A DNA stretch of 52,155 bases from an uncultured Lachnospiraceae bacterium. Lineage in GTDB: Bacteria; Bacillota; Clostridia; Lachnospirales; Lachnospiraceae. Of this stretch, positions 1 to 7,885 are shown piece by piece. The notes beneath the pieces were generated by a model that saw only the letters and a program-made list of their open reading frames with translations, was not told the origin of the DNA and did no database searches. The position numbers and the translations under genes were made by a program. The stretch's first letter is position 1; every line of letters begins with the position of its first letter. The stretch covers positions 1-52,155 of the forward strand of contig CAJTYM010000029.1 in NCBI GenBank assembly GCA_910583835.1, written 5' to 3'.

Positions 1-317
1 TCAATCCCTGAGATGTCACGTTGGTATTTCGGTATCAGCTTCGGCTCAAATTCCCCGTTCCGGTCCCTGGGCACGTCGATCCGGAATTCCCCATACTGGC
101 TCTTTAAGTTTTTTGGGGAATGCCCATTGCGCTTGTTGTCTGTCTGCACATCCCCCTTGCGGTTCTTCTCGTAGCCGAGGGTGGCGTCCATCTCTGCCTC
201 CATGAGTTCCTGCAGGATGTCCTTAAAACTGTCCCGGAGGAGGGCATAGACATCAGTGACGCTGTTTAAGTTGTTTTCTGAGATAATCTGTCGAATCTGT
301 TCCTTTGCTACTGGCAT
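1..317 (-). CDS. IS256-family (Mutator) transposase, N-terminal part
   Basis: Partial gene; the first 105 codons are present and the rest lies outside the window. The product would be a DDE transposase catalysing cut-and-paste movement of the element. The protein begins MPVAKEQIRQI and contains the family's N-terminal signature with MDATLGYEKN at about residues 44-53, then RNGHSPKNLKS and a DVPRDRNGEFEPKLIPKYQ block, all typical of the Mutator/IS256 N-terminal DNA-binding region. The start ATG (317-315) is supported by AAGGAGTG six to seven bases upstream. The catalytic DDE domain is not in view, so activity cannot be judged. Confidence 0.9.
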   Translation of the reverse strand, partial: MPVAKEQIRQIISENNLNSVTDVYALLRDSFKDILQELMEAEMDATLGYEKNRKGDVQTDNKRNGHSPKNLKSQYGEFRIDVPRDRNGEFEPKLIPKYQRDISGI

Positions 318-408
318 AAAAACACTCCTTTTCGATAAGAATTTGCATATCCTAATTCTTACCAAAAAGGAGCCATTTATTTCCAAAAACAAAACTTATT
401 TACACTAC
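1..408 (-). mobile_element. IS256-family element, 5' end only
   Basis: The first 408 bases are the left portion of an IS256-type insertion sequence that runs off the window. Seen: the start of a Mutator-type transposase on the minus strand, an upstream hairpin-prone stretch (AAGAATT and AATTCTT around 336-361), and a terminal end near 391-408 that, read on the minus strand, begins GTGTAAATAAGTTTT. A similar motif (CTGTAAAAAATCTTG) occurs at the right edge of the window at about 52106, followed like this one by a TAAGAATTA motif. The exact outer boundary is inferred, not proven. Confidence 0.75.
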
Positions 409-668
409 CATTATCCCGATTATTTATAAAACAATTATTACACGGTTTGCAACCCTGCAAGCTGCTCCACTTCTGCTACTTCAAGACCTGAATATTTTGC
501 AATTTTATCAATTGATAATTCTCCATCCTGCAGCATCCTAAGGGCTGTTTCCTTTTTTGTTTCATTTATACCCTGATTTATGCCCTGGCTTATGCCTTGG
601 CTTATACCCTGATTTAAAATCCTCCTTGCACTCGTTTCAATCATTGCACCTCTCATCATATCACCTAC

Positions 669-720
669 TTCTACGCTTCGCTTCGGTCCGCGCAATGCAG
701 AGGTCCACCGGACCTCTTGC
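669..720. repeat. 52-bp palindromic insertion in the Rpn pseudogene
   Basis: Removing exactly these 52 bases restores the Rpn reading frame (QKG joined to VGDMMRG on the minus strand). The insert holds a perfect 8-bp hairpin, AGAGGTCC-acc-GGACCTCT at 699-717, and a GC-rich arm with CGGTCCGCG. 52 is not a multiple of three, so the insertion breaks the gene. It resembles a REP/short palindromic mobile unit; no protein is encoded. Confidence 0.7.
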
Positions 721-1147
721 ACCTTTCTGCACGTTTTCATATTTCTGTGCGATTTCCATAATGACATCACCTGATAAATCAATAATTGTCTGTTTGTCAA
801 ATGCTCCAATGGCTCCCTGCCGTTCCAAATCATCAAGTCTTTTAAGGATAATTTGATATTCCGATTTCAATTGTGCCAATTTTTGCCCATTACTATTATA
901 CTCGGGAAAACTTTTCTCATGTGAAAAATATAAAACGGAATCAGCAACAGCAGGTCTTTCTCAAAAATATCATTCAATGAATATGCCTGTACTTTCATAA
1001 CTGGCACATCATACTGCACTGTTCCGCCCGGCGTAATTATCACATACTTCATTCTGTCTGGCGTTTTTTGATAAGACCGAAGATACAAAACAGCCGTATG
1101 GGGAAATGTCACGGTCAGTGTTTCCTCTGTAACCTCGCCCTCGTCAA

Positions 1148-1311
1148 GCGTTTTTTAGACCAGCAGGATGAGGCAGACAAAGAACGAATTACCGATACGA
1201 ATTTCAGGATTTCGGGAAAAGTGCAGAAGAATTACCACATTGAATGTGAAAGCAGTCTGCCGGACGGCAAGATTGCAATACGGCTTTTTGAGTATGATGC
1301 ACAGATAGCGC
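1148..1311 (+). other. Inverted internal segment of the Rpn pseudogene
   Basis: About 164 bases encode, on the plus strand, the internal part of the Rpn protein (from FLDQQDEADKE to EYDAQIAL), while all other parts are on the minus strand. Flipping the segment rejoins ...DAQIAL to LDEGEVTEE. The two breakpoints carry AGCG (1147-1150) and the palindromic AGCGCT (1307-1312), a short inverted repeat that could have guided the inversion. An adjacent stretch (about 1345-1430) with a GGAAAGCA/TGCTTTCC hairpin is extra sequence relative to the reconstructed gene. Confidence 0.75.
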
Positions 1312-1605
1312 TCATTGGGAAAAACTGAATTTCTTCCTTCTTTTTATAGGTATCGGCACGCATCGCTTTGCGCCACCTGCCAAATCGTTGGAAAGCATTT
1401 TAAAAATGCTTCGCATTTGCTTTCCTCCTCCCTGTATATGTTTCTCCGAAAATTTCATTAATTATCGGAATAATCAGTTTTCGGCAATCATTTAAGATTG
1501 TCCGAAATGCCCCATCATATATATTTGCCATGCATTATCCTCTTCCTATTTATAATTTCATCTTATCATCATTTTGACATAAATTCAAGCAGCCGCCAGC
1601 ATTTG

Positions 1606-1653
1606 CCAAAAAATTAGGGGCAATTATGCAATGCTTCACCGCACAATTACCCC
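1606..1653 (-). terminator. Rho-independent terminator after galE, possibly bidirectional
   Basis: A hairpin with arms GGGGCAATTA (1617-1626) and CAATTACCCC (1644-1653) lies just past the galE stop. On the minus strand it is followed by TAATTTTTT, and on the plus strand by a run of seven T residues at 1660-1666, so it could work both ways. Confidence 0.75.
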
Positions 1654-1678
1654 AACTCTTTTTTTATAGTCTGTTGCG

Positions 1679-2695
1679 CTAGCTCCGGTATCCATCGGGA
1701 TTCATACTCTGCCATCTCCAGGAATCCTCACACATCCTGTCGATGCCAAACTCAGCCTCCCAGCCCAACTCTGCTTTCGCCTTGGAGGGATCTGCATAGC
1801 AGGTGGCAATATCGCCCGCCCTTCTCGGTTTAATCTCATAAGGAATGGGTTTCCCACATGCTTTCTCGTATGCTTTCACCACATCGAGCACGCTGTAGCC
1901 TTTGCCCGTGCCAAGGTTATAAATCGTCACGCCGGATTTATCTTCTATTTTCTTTAAAGCTTTCACATGTCCTTTTGCCAAATCCACGACATGGATATAG
2001 TCGCGGACGCCGGTGCCGTCAGGCGTGTCGTAATCATCGCCAAACACACCCAGACATTTCAGCTTGCCAACTGCAACCTGCGCGATATAAGGAACAAGGT
2101 TGTTGGGGATTCCTTTGGGGTCTTCCCCGATAATTCCGCTCTCATGCGCCCCAATCGGATTGAAGTAACGCAACAGGACTACATTCCATTCCGGGTCTGC
2201 CACATGGAAATCCGTAAGGATCTGTTCCAACATTCCCTTGGTCTGTCCGTAAGGATTGGTAATCTGTCCTTTCGGGCACTCCTCGGTGATGGGGATGACT
2301 GCCGGGTCGCCATATACGGTAGCAGAAGATGAAAAGATAATATTCTTCACGCCATGCTTGCGCATCACATCGCATAAAATCAAAGTCCCGGTAATGTTAT
2401 TGTGGTAATATTCCAAAGGTTTCTGTACCGATTCCCCCACTGCCTTTAAGCCGGCAAAATGAATGACGCTGTCAATCTTCTCTTTCTCAAATACCTGTTC
2501 CAATGCCTGGGCATCCAGAATATCCACCTGGTAAAACGGAACCTTTGCCCCGGTAATCTTCTCCACCCTTCTTACAGCTTCCTCACTGGAATTTACCAGG
2601 TTATCCACTACGACCACTTCATATCCTGCATGAATCAGCTCAATACATGTGTGGCTTCCGATATACCCTGCTCCGCCTGTTACTAAAATTGCCAT
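1679..2695 (-). CDS. galE: UDP-glucose 4-epimerase
   Basis: Cytosolic short-chain dehydrogenase/reductase that interconverts UDP-glucose and UDP-galactose (often also the N-acetyl forms) with bound NAD+. The 338-residue protein is full length. Seen: the Rossmann motif GGAGYIGSH at residues 7-15, the catalytic Ser region SSSATVYG near 122-129, and the YxxxK pair in PYGQTKGM near 148-155. The start is fixed by AGGAGG seven to eight bases upstream. It has its own promoter in the gap behind the kinase gene (2753-2813), so it can be expressed apart from it. The sugar-kinase and nucleotidyltransferase neighbours suggest work on galactose or N-acetylhexosamines. The Leloir genes galK and galT are not in this window. 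Confidence 0.96.
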   Translation of the reverse strand: MAILVTGGAGYIGSHTCIELIHAGYEVVVVDNLVNSSEEAVRRVEKITGAKVPFYQVDILDAQALEQVFEKEKIDSVIHFAGLKAVGESVQKPLEYYHNNITGTLILCDVMRKHGVKNIIFSSSATVYGDPAVIPITEECPKGQITNPYGQTKGMLEQILTDFHVADPEWNVVLLRYFNPIGAHESGIIGEDPKGIPNNLVPYIAQVAVGKLKCLGVFGDDYDTPDGTGVRDYIHVVDLAKGHVKALKKIEDKSGVTIYNLGTGKGYSVLDVVKAYEKACGKPIPYEIKPRRAGDIATCYADPSKAKAELGWEAEFGIDRMCEDSWRWQSMNPDGYRS

Positions 2696-2752
2696 AACTT
2701 CTACCTCCTGTCAGAATCTATGCACTGTTTCTCTGTGTCTGTCTATGTCCTG

Positions 2753-2813
2753 AGTATAGCATATTTCCACAATTTAGTAAATACTTATTTTATTTACCGC
2801 ATTGTTTAGTAAA
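2753..2813 (-). promoter_or_regulatory. galE promoter with paired operator-like sites
   Basis: On the minus strand TTTACT (2781-2776) and TATACT (2758-2753) are spaced by 17 bases and match a sigma-A promoter. Two identical TTTAGTAAA sites lie at 2773-2781, over the -35 box, and at 2805-2813, next to the stop codon of the kinase gene. They are 32 bases apart, close to three helical turns, as expected for a cooperative repressor. The regulator is unknown; a ROK- or LacI-type sugar regulator is a guess. Confidence 0.55.
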
Positions 2814-2815
2814 TT

Positions 2816-3925
2816 TTACTTCTTGCTGTTCGCTGCCCGGCTCACAATCTGCTCCATCCGCGCCCACTTAGCTTCCATGTCCGCCACGAGTTTCATCTGG
2901 GTACGGCATCTATCAAGATTCTGCCCGGCCCTGTGGATTTTAAAATAAGTGTCGCCTTGCAGGTAATCCGTAAGAAAACGCATCCCACACTCGTAAGTCA
3001 TGACCTTCGCCCCCATCGGCAGCATGGCAATCTCCTCCTTGGTCAGGCTCCCCTGGCAGCCCTCCAAAAATCCCCTGACATACAGTTCAAAGAGATGTAA
3101 ATCCAGACTTACTTTCGATAAATCCGGCTCGTCTTCCGCCCCGGTACTGGCGCCAAAACGGATGGAATCACCGAAATCATGGACAGCCAGCCCAGGCATC
3201 ACGGTATCCAGGTCAATGACGCAAATCCCTTTTCCAGTACTTTTATCCATCATGATATTGTTAAGTTTCGTATCGTTATGCGTCACACGCAAGGGAAGTT
3301 TCCCCTCCGCCTGCATCTGCTTCAATACGCCGGTAATATCCTCCCTCTCCCGAAAGAAGGAAATCTCCTGCCTGACATTTTCTGCCCTGCCGCAGACATC
3401 CGCCTCCACTGCCCGCGCAAAAACGTCATAACGCGCCCTGGTGTCATGGAAACCTGGTATCGTCTCATGGAGCGTCTTGGCCGGATAGTCCGACAGCAAA
3501 TGTCCAAAATTGCCGAATGCTTTGGCGCTCTCATAAAAGTCCTGTTCCGACTCCACCTGATCGTAGCACATGGCATCCTCAATCATGTAATACATGCGCC
3601 AATTATCCCCATCGTTATCTTCATACAATGACTTCCCATCTTCGCTGAAAATAACCGTAAGCGTCTCTCGTCTCTCGTCACCGCCGGCGTTTCTGATTTT
3701 CTCTTTCAAAAATGAGGTCACGCCTGTAATATTCTCCATTACCTCCACAGGTTTTGTAAATATGCTGCGGTTCATGCGCTGGAGAATATACCTCGTATCG
3801 CCCTCCACCAGAAAAGTGTCATTGATATGCCCGCTGCCCCAGGAACGGACTTCTCCTGTTGTTCCCTCTGTGCGAAAGTGGCAGACTGCCTCCCTGGCAC
3901 GTTCCAATAATACAGTATCTACCAT
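2816..3925 (-). CDS. nahK: N-acetylhexosamine 1-kinase-like phosphotransferase
   Basis: A 369-residue protein of the aminoglycoside-phosphotransferase/choline-kinase fold. It shows the ATP-lobe motif WGSGHINDTF (about 29-38), the catalytic loop HNDTKLNNIM (near 215-224) and the metal-binding IDLDT (near 237-241). Length and motifs match NahK/LnpB kinases that make GlcNAc- or GalNAc-1-phosphate from ATP in the lacto-N-biose/galacto-N-biose route. The start ATG sits behind GGAGGG. It lies downstream of a sugar nucleotidyltransferase (63-base gap) and upstream of galE, which together could carry HexNAc to UDP-HexNAc. The substrate is inferred from family and neighbours; another sugar or amino-sugar is possible. 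Confidence 0.75.
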   Translation of the reverse strand: MVDTVLLERAREAVCHFRTEGTTGEVRSWGSGHINDTFLVEGDTRYILQRMNRSIFTKPVEVMENITGVTSFLKEKIRNAGGDERRETLTVIFSEDGKSLYEDNDGDNWRMYYMIEDAMCYDQVESEQDFYESAKAFGNFGHLLSDYPAKTLHETIPGFHDTRARYDVFARAVEADVCGRAENVRQEISFFREREDITGVLKQMQAEGKLPLRVTHNDTKLNNIMMDKSTGKGICVIDLDTVMPGLAVHDFGDSIRFGASTGAEDEPDLSKVSLDLHLFELYVRGFLEGCQGSLTKEEIAMLPMGAKVMTYECGMRFLTDYLQGDTYFKIHRAGQNLDRCRTQMKLVADMEAKWARMEQIVSRAANSKK

Positions 3926-3988
3926 AAAAACCCTCCAAAATACAAATCCTTACTATTTGAAATGCCTAAAAAGCGCTGTTTTCTACCC

Positions 3989-4903
3989 TTAAAATTCCTC
4001 CGGGTACAGCCCCTGTTTCTTCAATTCTGCAATCGCCTCCACGACCATCTCCTTATCTTCCTTATAAGTGACGCCATGCCATTTATCGCGGGACGTAAGC
4101 ACACGTACGCTCGCTTTCCCTTCCCGCAGCAAATCGCCTACCGCCATAGGAAGGTAATATTCTGCTTTCAGCGGATTCTTCGGCAGTTCATTCTGCAGGA
4201 ACTTCACAAACCCAGTCTCCAATTCCTGCAGAATGCTGCTGGAAAATCCCCATATATTCATGGAAACGATGCTGTCCGCCGAAACTTCCGTCCAGCTCTT
4301 TCCGTCATCCTCCGTAAATGCAGCGCCCTCTCCACGTTTCTCAATATGGGTGCGCTCCACAATCTCCTCAAGGAATCCCTGTTCATCCGTCCTGCAGATT
4401 CCCCTTGCCACATAACCATGCTCCGTCAAGGTATTTTTCAAAGCATAGCCCACCATGGCATAGCGGTATTTCTTATCATCCTGGTGTTCCATAAGGTAAT
4501 CGTATACTGCCTGATACGCATGTTTTCCATAATAATCGTCTGCGTTGATTACTGCAAACGGCCCGTCCAGCACATCTTTACAGCAGAGGATGGCATGGCC
4601 GGTTCCGAAAGGCTTCTCCCTGCCCTCTGGCACGTCAAATCCCTGTGGTATTTTATCTAGTTCCTGATAGACATACTCGACCTGGATTTTCTGGGAAACA
4701 CGGTTGCCGATGCTCTCCTTAAACGCTTGTTCGTTTGCTTTTTTGATGATAAATATCACCTTGTCAAATCCTGCTGCCATTGCATCGTAGATAGAAAAAT
4801 CCATGATAATATGCCCCTGCTCGTCAATCGGGTCAATCTGTTTTAACCCGCCGTAACGGCTCCCCATTCCTGCCGCCATAATTACCAATGATGGTTTACC
4901 CAT
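3989..4903 (-). CDS. NDP-sugar pyrophosphorylase-type nucleotidyltransferase
   Basis: A 304-residue GT-A-fold enzyme of the GalU/RfbA nucleotidyltransferase group, expected to join NTP and sugar-1-phosphate. The N-terminal signature AAGMGSRYGGLKQ (about 10-22) gives the nucleotide-binding Gly-rich loop and basic residues, and NADDYYG near 119-125 holds the metal-binding Asp. GTGHAILC near 98-105 is also typical. The start ATG lies behind AGGAGGG. It is the first gene of a likely unit with the kinase. Paired with it, the likely product is a UDP- or other NDP-(N-acetyl)hexosamine. The exact nucleotide and sugar cannot be read from sequence. Confidence 0.85.
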   Translation of the reverse strand: MGKPSLVIMAAGMGSRYGGLKQIDPIDEQGHIIMDFSIYDAMAAGFDKVIFIIKKANEQAFKESIGNRVSQKIQVEYVYQELDKIPQGFDVPEGREKPFGTGHAILCCKDVLDGPFAVINADDYYGKHAYQAVYDYLMEHQDDKKYRYAMVGYALKNTLTEHGYVARGICRTDEQGFLEEIVERTHIEKRGEGAAFTEDDGKSWTEVSADSIVSMNIWGFSSSILQELETGFVKFLQNELPKNPLKAEYYLPMAVGDLLREGKASVRVLTSRDKWHGVTYKEDKEMVVEAIAELKKQGLYPEEF

Positions 4904-4955
4904 AGTTTTGCCCTCCTGAAAATAATTGATATCATAACCGTTTTACTGTCATTTC

Positions 4956-5082
4956 TAAGGAAATACTGATTAAATCAGTATTTCCTTAGGTACTCCGTTG
5001 TATGCGCACGGATTTGCAGCAGATTCATGCTGCTTCGCAGCGCAAATCCGGCGCGGGAAACGCTTTAATCAGCTTTTCCCTA
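4956..5082. repeat. MITE-like element with terminal inverted repeats
   Basis: About 127 bases between TA dinucleotides. The ends form imperfect inverted repeats: TAAGGAAATACTGATTAAA at the left, and TAGGGAAAAGCTGATTAAA when the right end is read in reverse. Inside are a perfect 17-bp palindrome (4955-4989) and a CGGATTTGC/GCAAATCCG stem. No protein is encoded. TA ends suggest a Tc1/mariner or IS630-type element as the mobiliser. It lies upstream of the nucleotidyltransferase gene and may affect its promoter. Confidence 0.65.
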
Positions 5083-5120
5083 ACATGATAATACAAAAAT
5101 AGGATTCATACAAGAGAAAA

Positions 5121-5178
5121 ATAAGGACAAAATTAGCGCCAGCCCATCAGTTCCAGGTCCGTCTAACTTCGTCCTTAT
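5121..5178 (-). terminator. Terminator after efp
   Basis: On the minus strand ATAAGGACGAAGTTAG pairs with CTAATTTTGTCCTTAT (about 14 pairs with G-U wobbles) and is followed by TTTT. It lies 26 bases past the efp stop and ends the nrdR-to-efp run. Confidence 0.7.
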
Positions 5179-5203
5179 CTCGACTATAAATTACTTCACA
5201 AGA

Positions 5204-5761
5204 CTATACTCTTGAGAGGTATTCTCCCGTTCTCGTGTCAATCTTAATTACGTCATCCTGCTCTACAAACAATGGCACATTGACTGTTGCCCCAGTCTCC
5301 ACAACCGCCGGCTTCGTTGCCCCGGTCGCCGTATCGCCCTTAAAGCCAGGCTCCGTATCGGTAATCTTCAGTTCCACAAACAATGGCGGCTCGACAGCAA
5401 ACACGCTGCCATTATGGGAGCACATTTTCACCATCTCATTCTCTTTCACAAACTTCAGCGCATCGCCAATTGCCTCTGCATCCAACGCCATCTGCTCATA
5501 AGTCTCAACATCCATGAAATGAAACAAATCTCCATCTGAATATAAATACTGCATGTCCGCCCTGTCAATGCGCGCCTGTGGGCATTTCTCCGTAGGGCGG
5601 AATGTCTTCTCAACCACGCCCCCATTCTTGATATTCTTTAATTTCGTCCTGACAAACGCTGCGCCTTTCCCCGGTTTTACATGCTGGAATTCAATAATCT
5701 GATAAATGCTGTTATCTAATTCAATGGTAATGCCATTCCTGAAATCTCCTGCTGAAATCAT
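5204..5761 (-). CDS. efp: Elongation factor P
   Basis: Ribosome-binding factor that rescues stalling at polyproline stretches. The 185-residue length is standard. The three-beta-barrel protein shows the loop PGKGAAF with Lys32 at the modification site, and the C-terminal signature PGFKGDTATGATKPAVVE near 138-155. A typical AGGAGG site precedes the ATG. It is the last gene of a housekeeping cluster with rpiB and nrdR. No epmA/earP-type modification gene is seen in the window, which is common in Firmicutes. Confidence 0.98.
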   Translation of the reverse strand: MISAGDFRNGITIELDNSIYQIIEFQHVKPGKGAAFVRTKLKNIKNGGVVEKTFRPTEKCPQARIDRADMQYLYSDGDLFHFMDVETYEQMALDAEAIGDALKFVKENEMVKMCSHNGSVFAVEPPLFVELKITDTEPGFKGDTATGATKPAVVETGATVNVPLFVEQDDVIKIDTRTGEYLSRV

Positions 5762-5845
5762 TGGATTTTCCTCCTTAAACTATACTTCGTCTGGGCACAT
5801 CCAGCCCTCGCACTTGTTCCATTCTATACTATAATGGAAGAATTT

Positions 5846-6289
5846 TCAACCTTTTTCTTCAATCTCATGAATCATGTCGATACGGGTCTGATGCCTGCCG
5901 CCCATAAACTCTGCTTCCAAATATGCCTTTACGATGTCCTTGGCCTGCTCATTTCCCACAATCCTTGCGCCAAAAGCAATCACATTTGCATTATTGTGTT
6001 CCTTAATCAAGTGGGCCGTCGTGGTATCGGAACATACGCCGCAGCGTATGCCTTTGATTTTATTGGCCGCCAGAGAAATGCCAACGCCCGTGCCGCAGAT
6101 AAGGATACCGCAGTCTGCTTCCCCAGCTGCCACTGCGCGCCCTACTTTCTCTCCATATACCGGGTAGTGGCAGCTCTCCGTGCTGTCCGTCCCCAGATTT
6201 ACCACCTCATGTCCCAAGCTTTTTACATACTCCATAACTTCCATTTTCAAATCCACTGCCGTATGGTCGTTTCCAATTGCTACTTTCAT
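5846..6289 (-). CDS. rpiB: Ribose-5-phosphate isomerase B
   Basis: Cytosolic isomerase of the pentose phosphate pathway interconverting ribose-5-phosphate and ribulose-5-phosphate. The 147-residue protein belongs to the RpiB/LacA/LacB family and shows the phosphate-binding GNDHTAVDLK start (Asp8, His9), the catalytic CGTGVGIS with Cys65, and His98 in AHLIKEHNN. LacAB subunits are close relatives but come in pairs; a single gene among housekeeping genes favours RpiB. The ATG is preceded by GGAGG. Confidence 0.95.
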   Translation of the reverse strand: MKVAIGNDHTAVDLKMEVMEYVKSLGHEVVNLGTDSTESCHYPVYGEKVGRAVAAGEADCGILICGTGVGISLAANKIKGIRCGVCSDTTTAHLIKEHNNANVIAFGARIVGNEQAKDIVKAYLEAEFMGGRHQTRIDMIHEIEEKG

Positions 6290-6313
6290 GCCAATTCCTC
6301 CTTTTTATGATTC

Positions 6314-6778
6314 TTAAAATTCTGCTGGCTTGATACATCTCTCAAAAACAAGTATCGTCACATCTATCGTTGCATTGACACCGTTAGAAAAGCCTCCAAC
6401 TCCCACAATAGTTTCGTTTTTCCCTGCCTCATTCACAACCATTGTGTGAAGCCTCCAGCCATCAGCTGCATACCGTCCAAGAACATCGTCCAAATCTCTT
6501 TTACGCAATTCACCGCTGGCATCGTCAAAAAGATACTCTGTCCGATACTCATAGTAAGCATTTTTTAACAATGTCTCCGGCTTTTGGGCATTAATTTCTG
6601 CGAGCCGGCTTTTAAACTTCTCCTCTTCCTCTTCCTTTATCATCTGCCGTTCCTCTTCACTTTGCGCATACGTCTCTCTCCGGCTGGGCACCCTGCGCAA
6701 TTTGAAATCATAACTGCAGTTAAAACAAGTATCTACGTTATTTCCTACCATTTCGCCACAATTTGGACAAGTTATCAT
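6314..6778 (-). CDS. Zinc-ribbon protein with DUF4177-like domain
   Basis: A 154-residue soluble protein. The N-terminus has a zinc ribbon (CPNC at residues 4-7, CFNC near 18-21). A charged coiled stretch of Glu and Lys residues follows at about 40-60. The C-terminal half has the DUF4177-like pattern YEYRTEYL then GRYAADGWRLHTMVVNE. The function of this family is not known. It sits between yqeG and rpiB with short gaps and is probably co-transcribed with them. Confidence 0.75.
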   Translation of the reverse strand: MITCPNCGEMVGNNVDTCFNCSYDFKLRRVPSRRETYAQSEEERQMIKEEEEEKFKSRLAEINAQKPETLLKNAYYEYRTEYLFDDASGELRKRDLDDVLGRYAADGWRLHTMVVNEAGKNETIVGVGGFSNGVNATIDVTILVFERCIKPAEF

Positions 6779-6831
6779 ATGTTTTCCCTCTGCTTCCTTT
6801 CACTTCTATCCTCATCCTGCCAGCTACCCCT

Positions 6832-7326
6832 TCACTTCCTCCTCAGGTAGAAGAAAAGCACTATCCTTTCCAAGTAACGTTTGAGCACTATCTGAATCTC
6901 CTCTTTGGGATGGATGGGCTTCGTCAGTATCGTGCGGATACCTGCCCGGTTGGCGCCATATACATCCGTAAAAATCTGGTCTCCTACAAACAACGTGTTG
7001 TCTTTGTCGGTTCCCATCAGTTCCATTGCCTGCCGGTAACCGGCTGCCTTAGGTTTCGCCGCCTTAAAAATGTACTGAACCTTAACAACGTCATTGAACA
7101 TTTTCACTCTCGGCTCTTTGTTATTCGACAGAAGGCAGCATTGGTATCCAAGTTCCTTTAAATGCGCAAACAGGTTCTTCGCACGTTCATCTGCCGGCGC
7201 GCCGTGGGGAACCAGTGTATTGTCCACATCAAAAATAACCCCGCGGTATCCTTCTTCATACAGGCGGTCAAACTCAATTTCATAGGCGGAATCCAGATAT
7301 TCATCAGGATAAAAATTTTCCAACAT
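6832..7326 (-). CDS. yqeG: YqeG-family HAD phosphatase
   Basis: A 164-residue HAD-IIIA enzyme. Motif I is FDVDNTLVPH with nucleophile Asp33 and Asp35; motif II is CLLSNNKEP; motif III/IV is FVGDQIFTDVYGANR. This is the YqeG/GEP4 group, which includes phosphatidylglycerophosphate phosphatases in some organisms; the substrate here is not proven. The start is supported by AGGAGA. It follows nrdR by 29 bases. Confidence 0.9.
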   Translation of the reverse strand: MLENFYPDEYLDSAYEIEFDRLYEEGYRGVIFDVDNTLVPHGAPADERAKNLFAHLKELGYQCCLLSNNKEPRVKMFNDVVKVQYIFKAAKPKAAGYRQAMELMGTDKDNTLFVGDQIFTDVYGANRAGIRTILTKPIHPKEEIQIVLKRYLERIVLFFYLRRK

Positions 7327-7355
7327 CTTCCTAATCTCCTGAAATACTACTGCTG

Positions 7356-7808
7356 TCAGTTATCCAATATTTTCTTTATCTCGTCCATAAAGGTATTCAC
7401 GTCTTTGAACTCTCGGTACACAGATGCAAACCTTACATATGCCACAGGGTCTAATTCCTGAAGGCGGTTCATGACAATTTCCCCAATCTCAGAACTGGAA
7501 ACTTCCTTCTCCTCCCTGTTAAAAATGTCAACTTCTACCGTATTCACGAGCTGGCTGATTTGCACTGCAGACACCGGACGTTTGTGGCAGGCACGCAGGA
7601 TTCCGGCTTCCACTTTTGAGCGGTCATACTGCTCCCTGTTGTCATCTTTCTTGATGACAATCAGAGGAATCGTCTCCACTTTCTCATATGTAGTAAAACG
7701 CTTCCCGCAGTCATCGCAGAGCCTTCTGCGCCTGATTGCATTGTTATCGTCTGCTGGCCTGGAATCAATGACTCTGGTGTTGTCACTGCTGCAATATGGA
7801 CATTTCAT
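7356..7808 (-). CDS. nrdR: Transcriptional repressor NrdR
   Basis: Repressor of ribonucleotide reductase genes that senses ATP/dATP. The 150-residue protein has the N-terminal zinc ribbon (Cys3, Cys6, Cys31, Cys34) with RRRRLCDDCGKRFTTYE, followed by an ATP-cone domain (VIKKDDNREQYDRSKVEAGI). Length and order are exactly those of the family. The start follows AAGGAGG. It is the first gene of the nrdR-yqeG-zinc ribbon-rpiB-efp series. Confidence 0.97.
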   Translation of the reverse strand: MKCPYCSSDNTRVIDSRPADDNNAIRRRRLCDDCGKRFTTYEKVETIPLIVIKKDDNREQYDRSKVEAGILRACHKRPVSAVQISQLVNTVEVDIFNREEKEVSSSEIGEIVMNRLQELDPVAYVRFASVYREFKDVNTFMDEIKKILDN

Positions 7809-7885
7809 GCATTCTCCTCCTTGGTATAGATATTTATGCTCCCACTTTTATGCTGATTTCAGTATATCTTTCTTTGTTGTGCTTG

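Larger units (their letters stand above)
438..1531 (-). pseudogene. Rpn-family nuclease/putative transposase, rearranged pseudogene
   Basis: Pieces of one PD-(D/E)XK (Rpn/YhgA-like) protein can be reassembled here. The N-terminus MANIYDGAFRTILNDCRKL starts at 1531 behind a GGAAGAGG site. A segment with DTNFRISGKVQ and YHIECESSLPDGKIAIRLFE lies on the opposite strand (about 1148-1311). The next part (EGEVTEETLTVTFPHTAVLY) returns to the minus strand at about 1147-930. A one-base loss in a T run near 930 shifts the frame to the part with ILKRLDDLERQGAIGAFDKQ. A 52-base insertion at 669-720 shifts it again before the C-terminal tail with its repeated NQGISQG units, ending at 438. Intact Rpn proteins promote RecA-independent recombination; this copy is dead. 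Confidence 0.85.
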
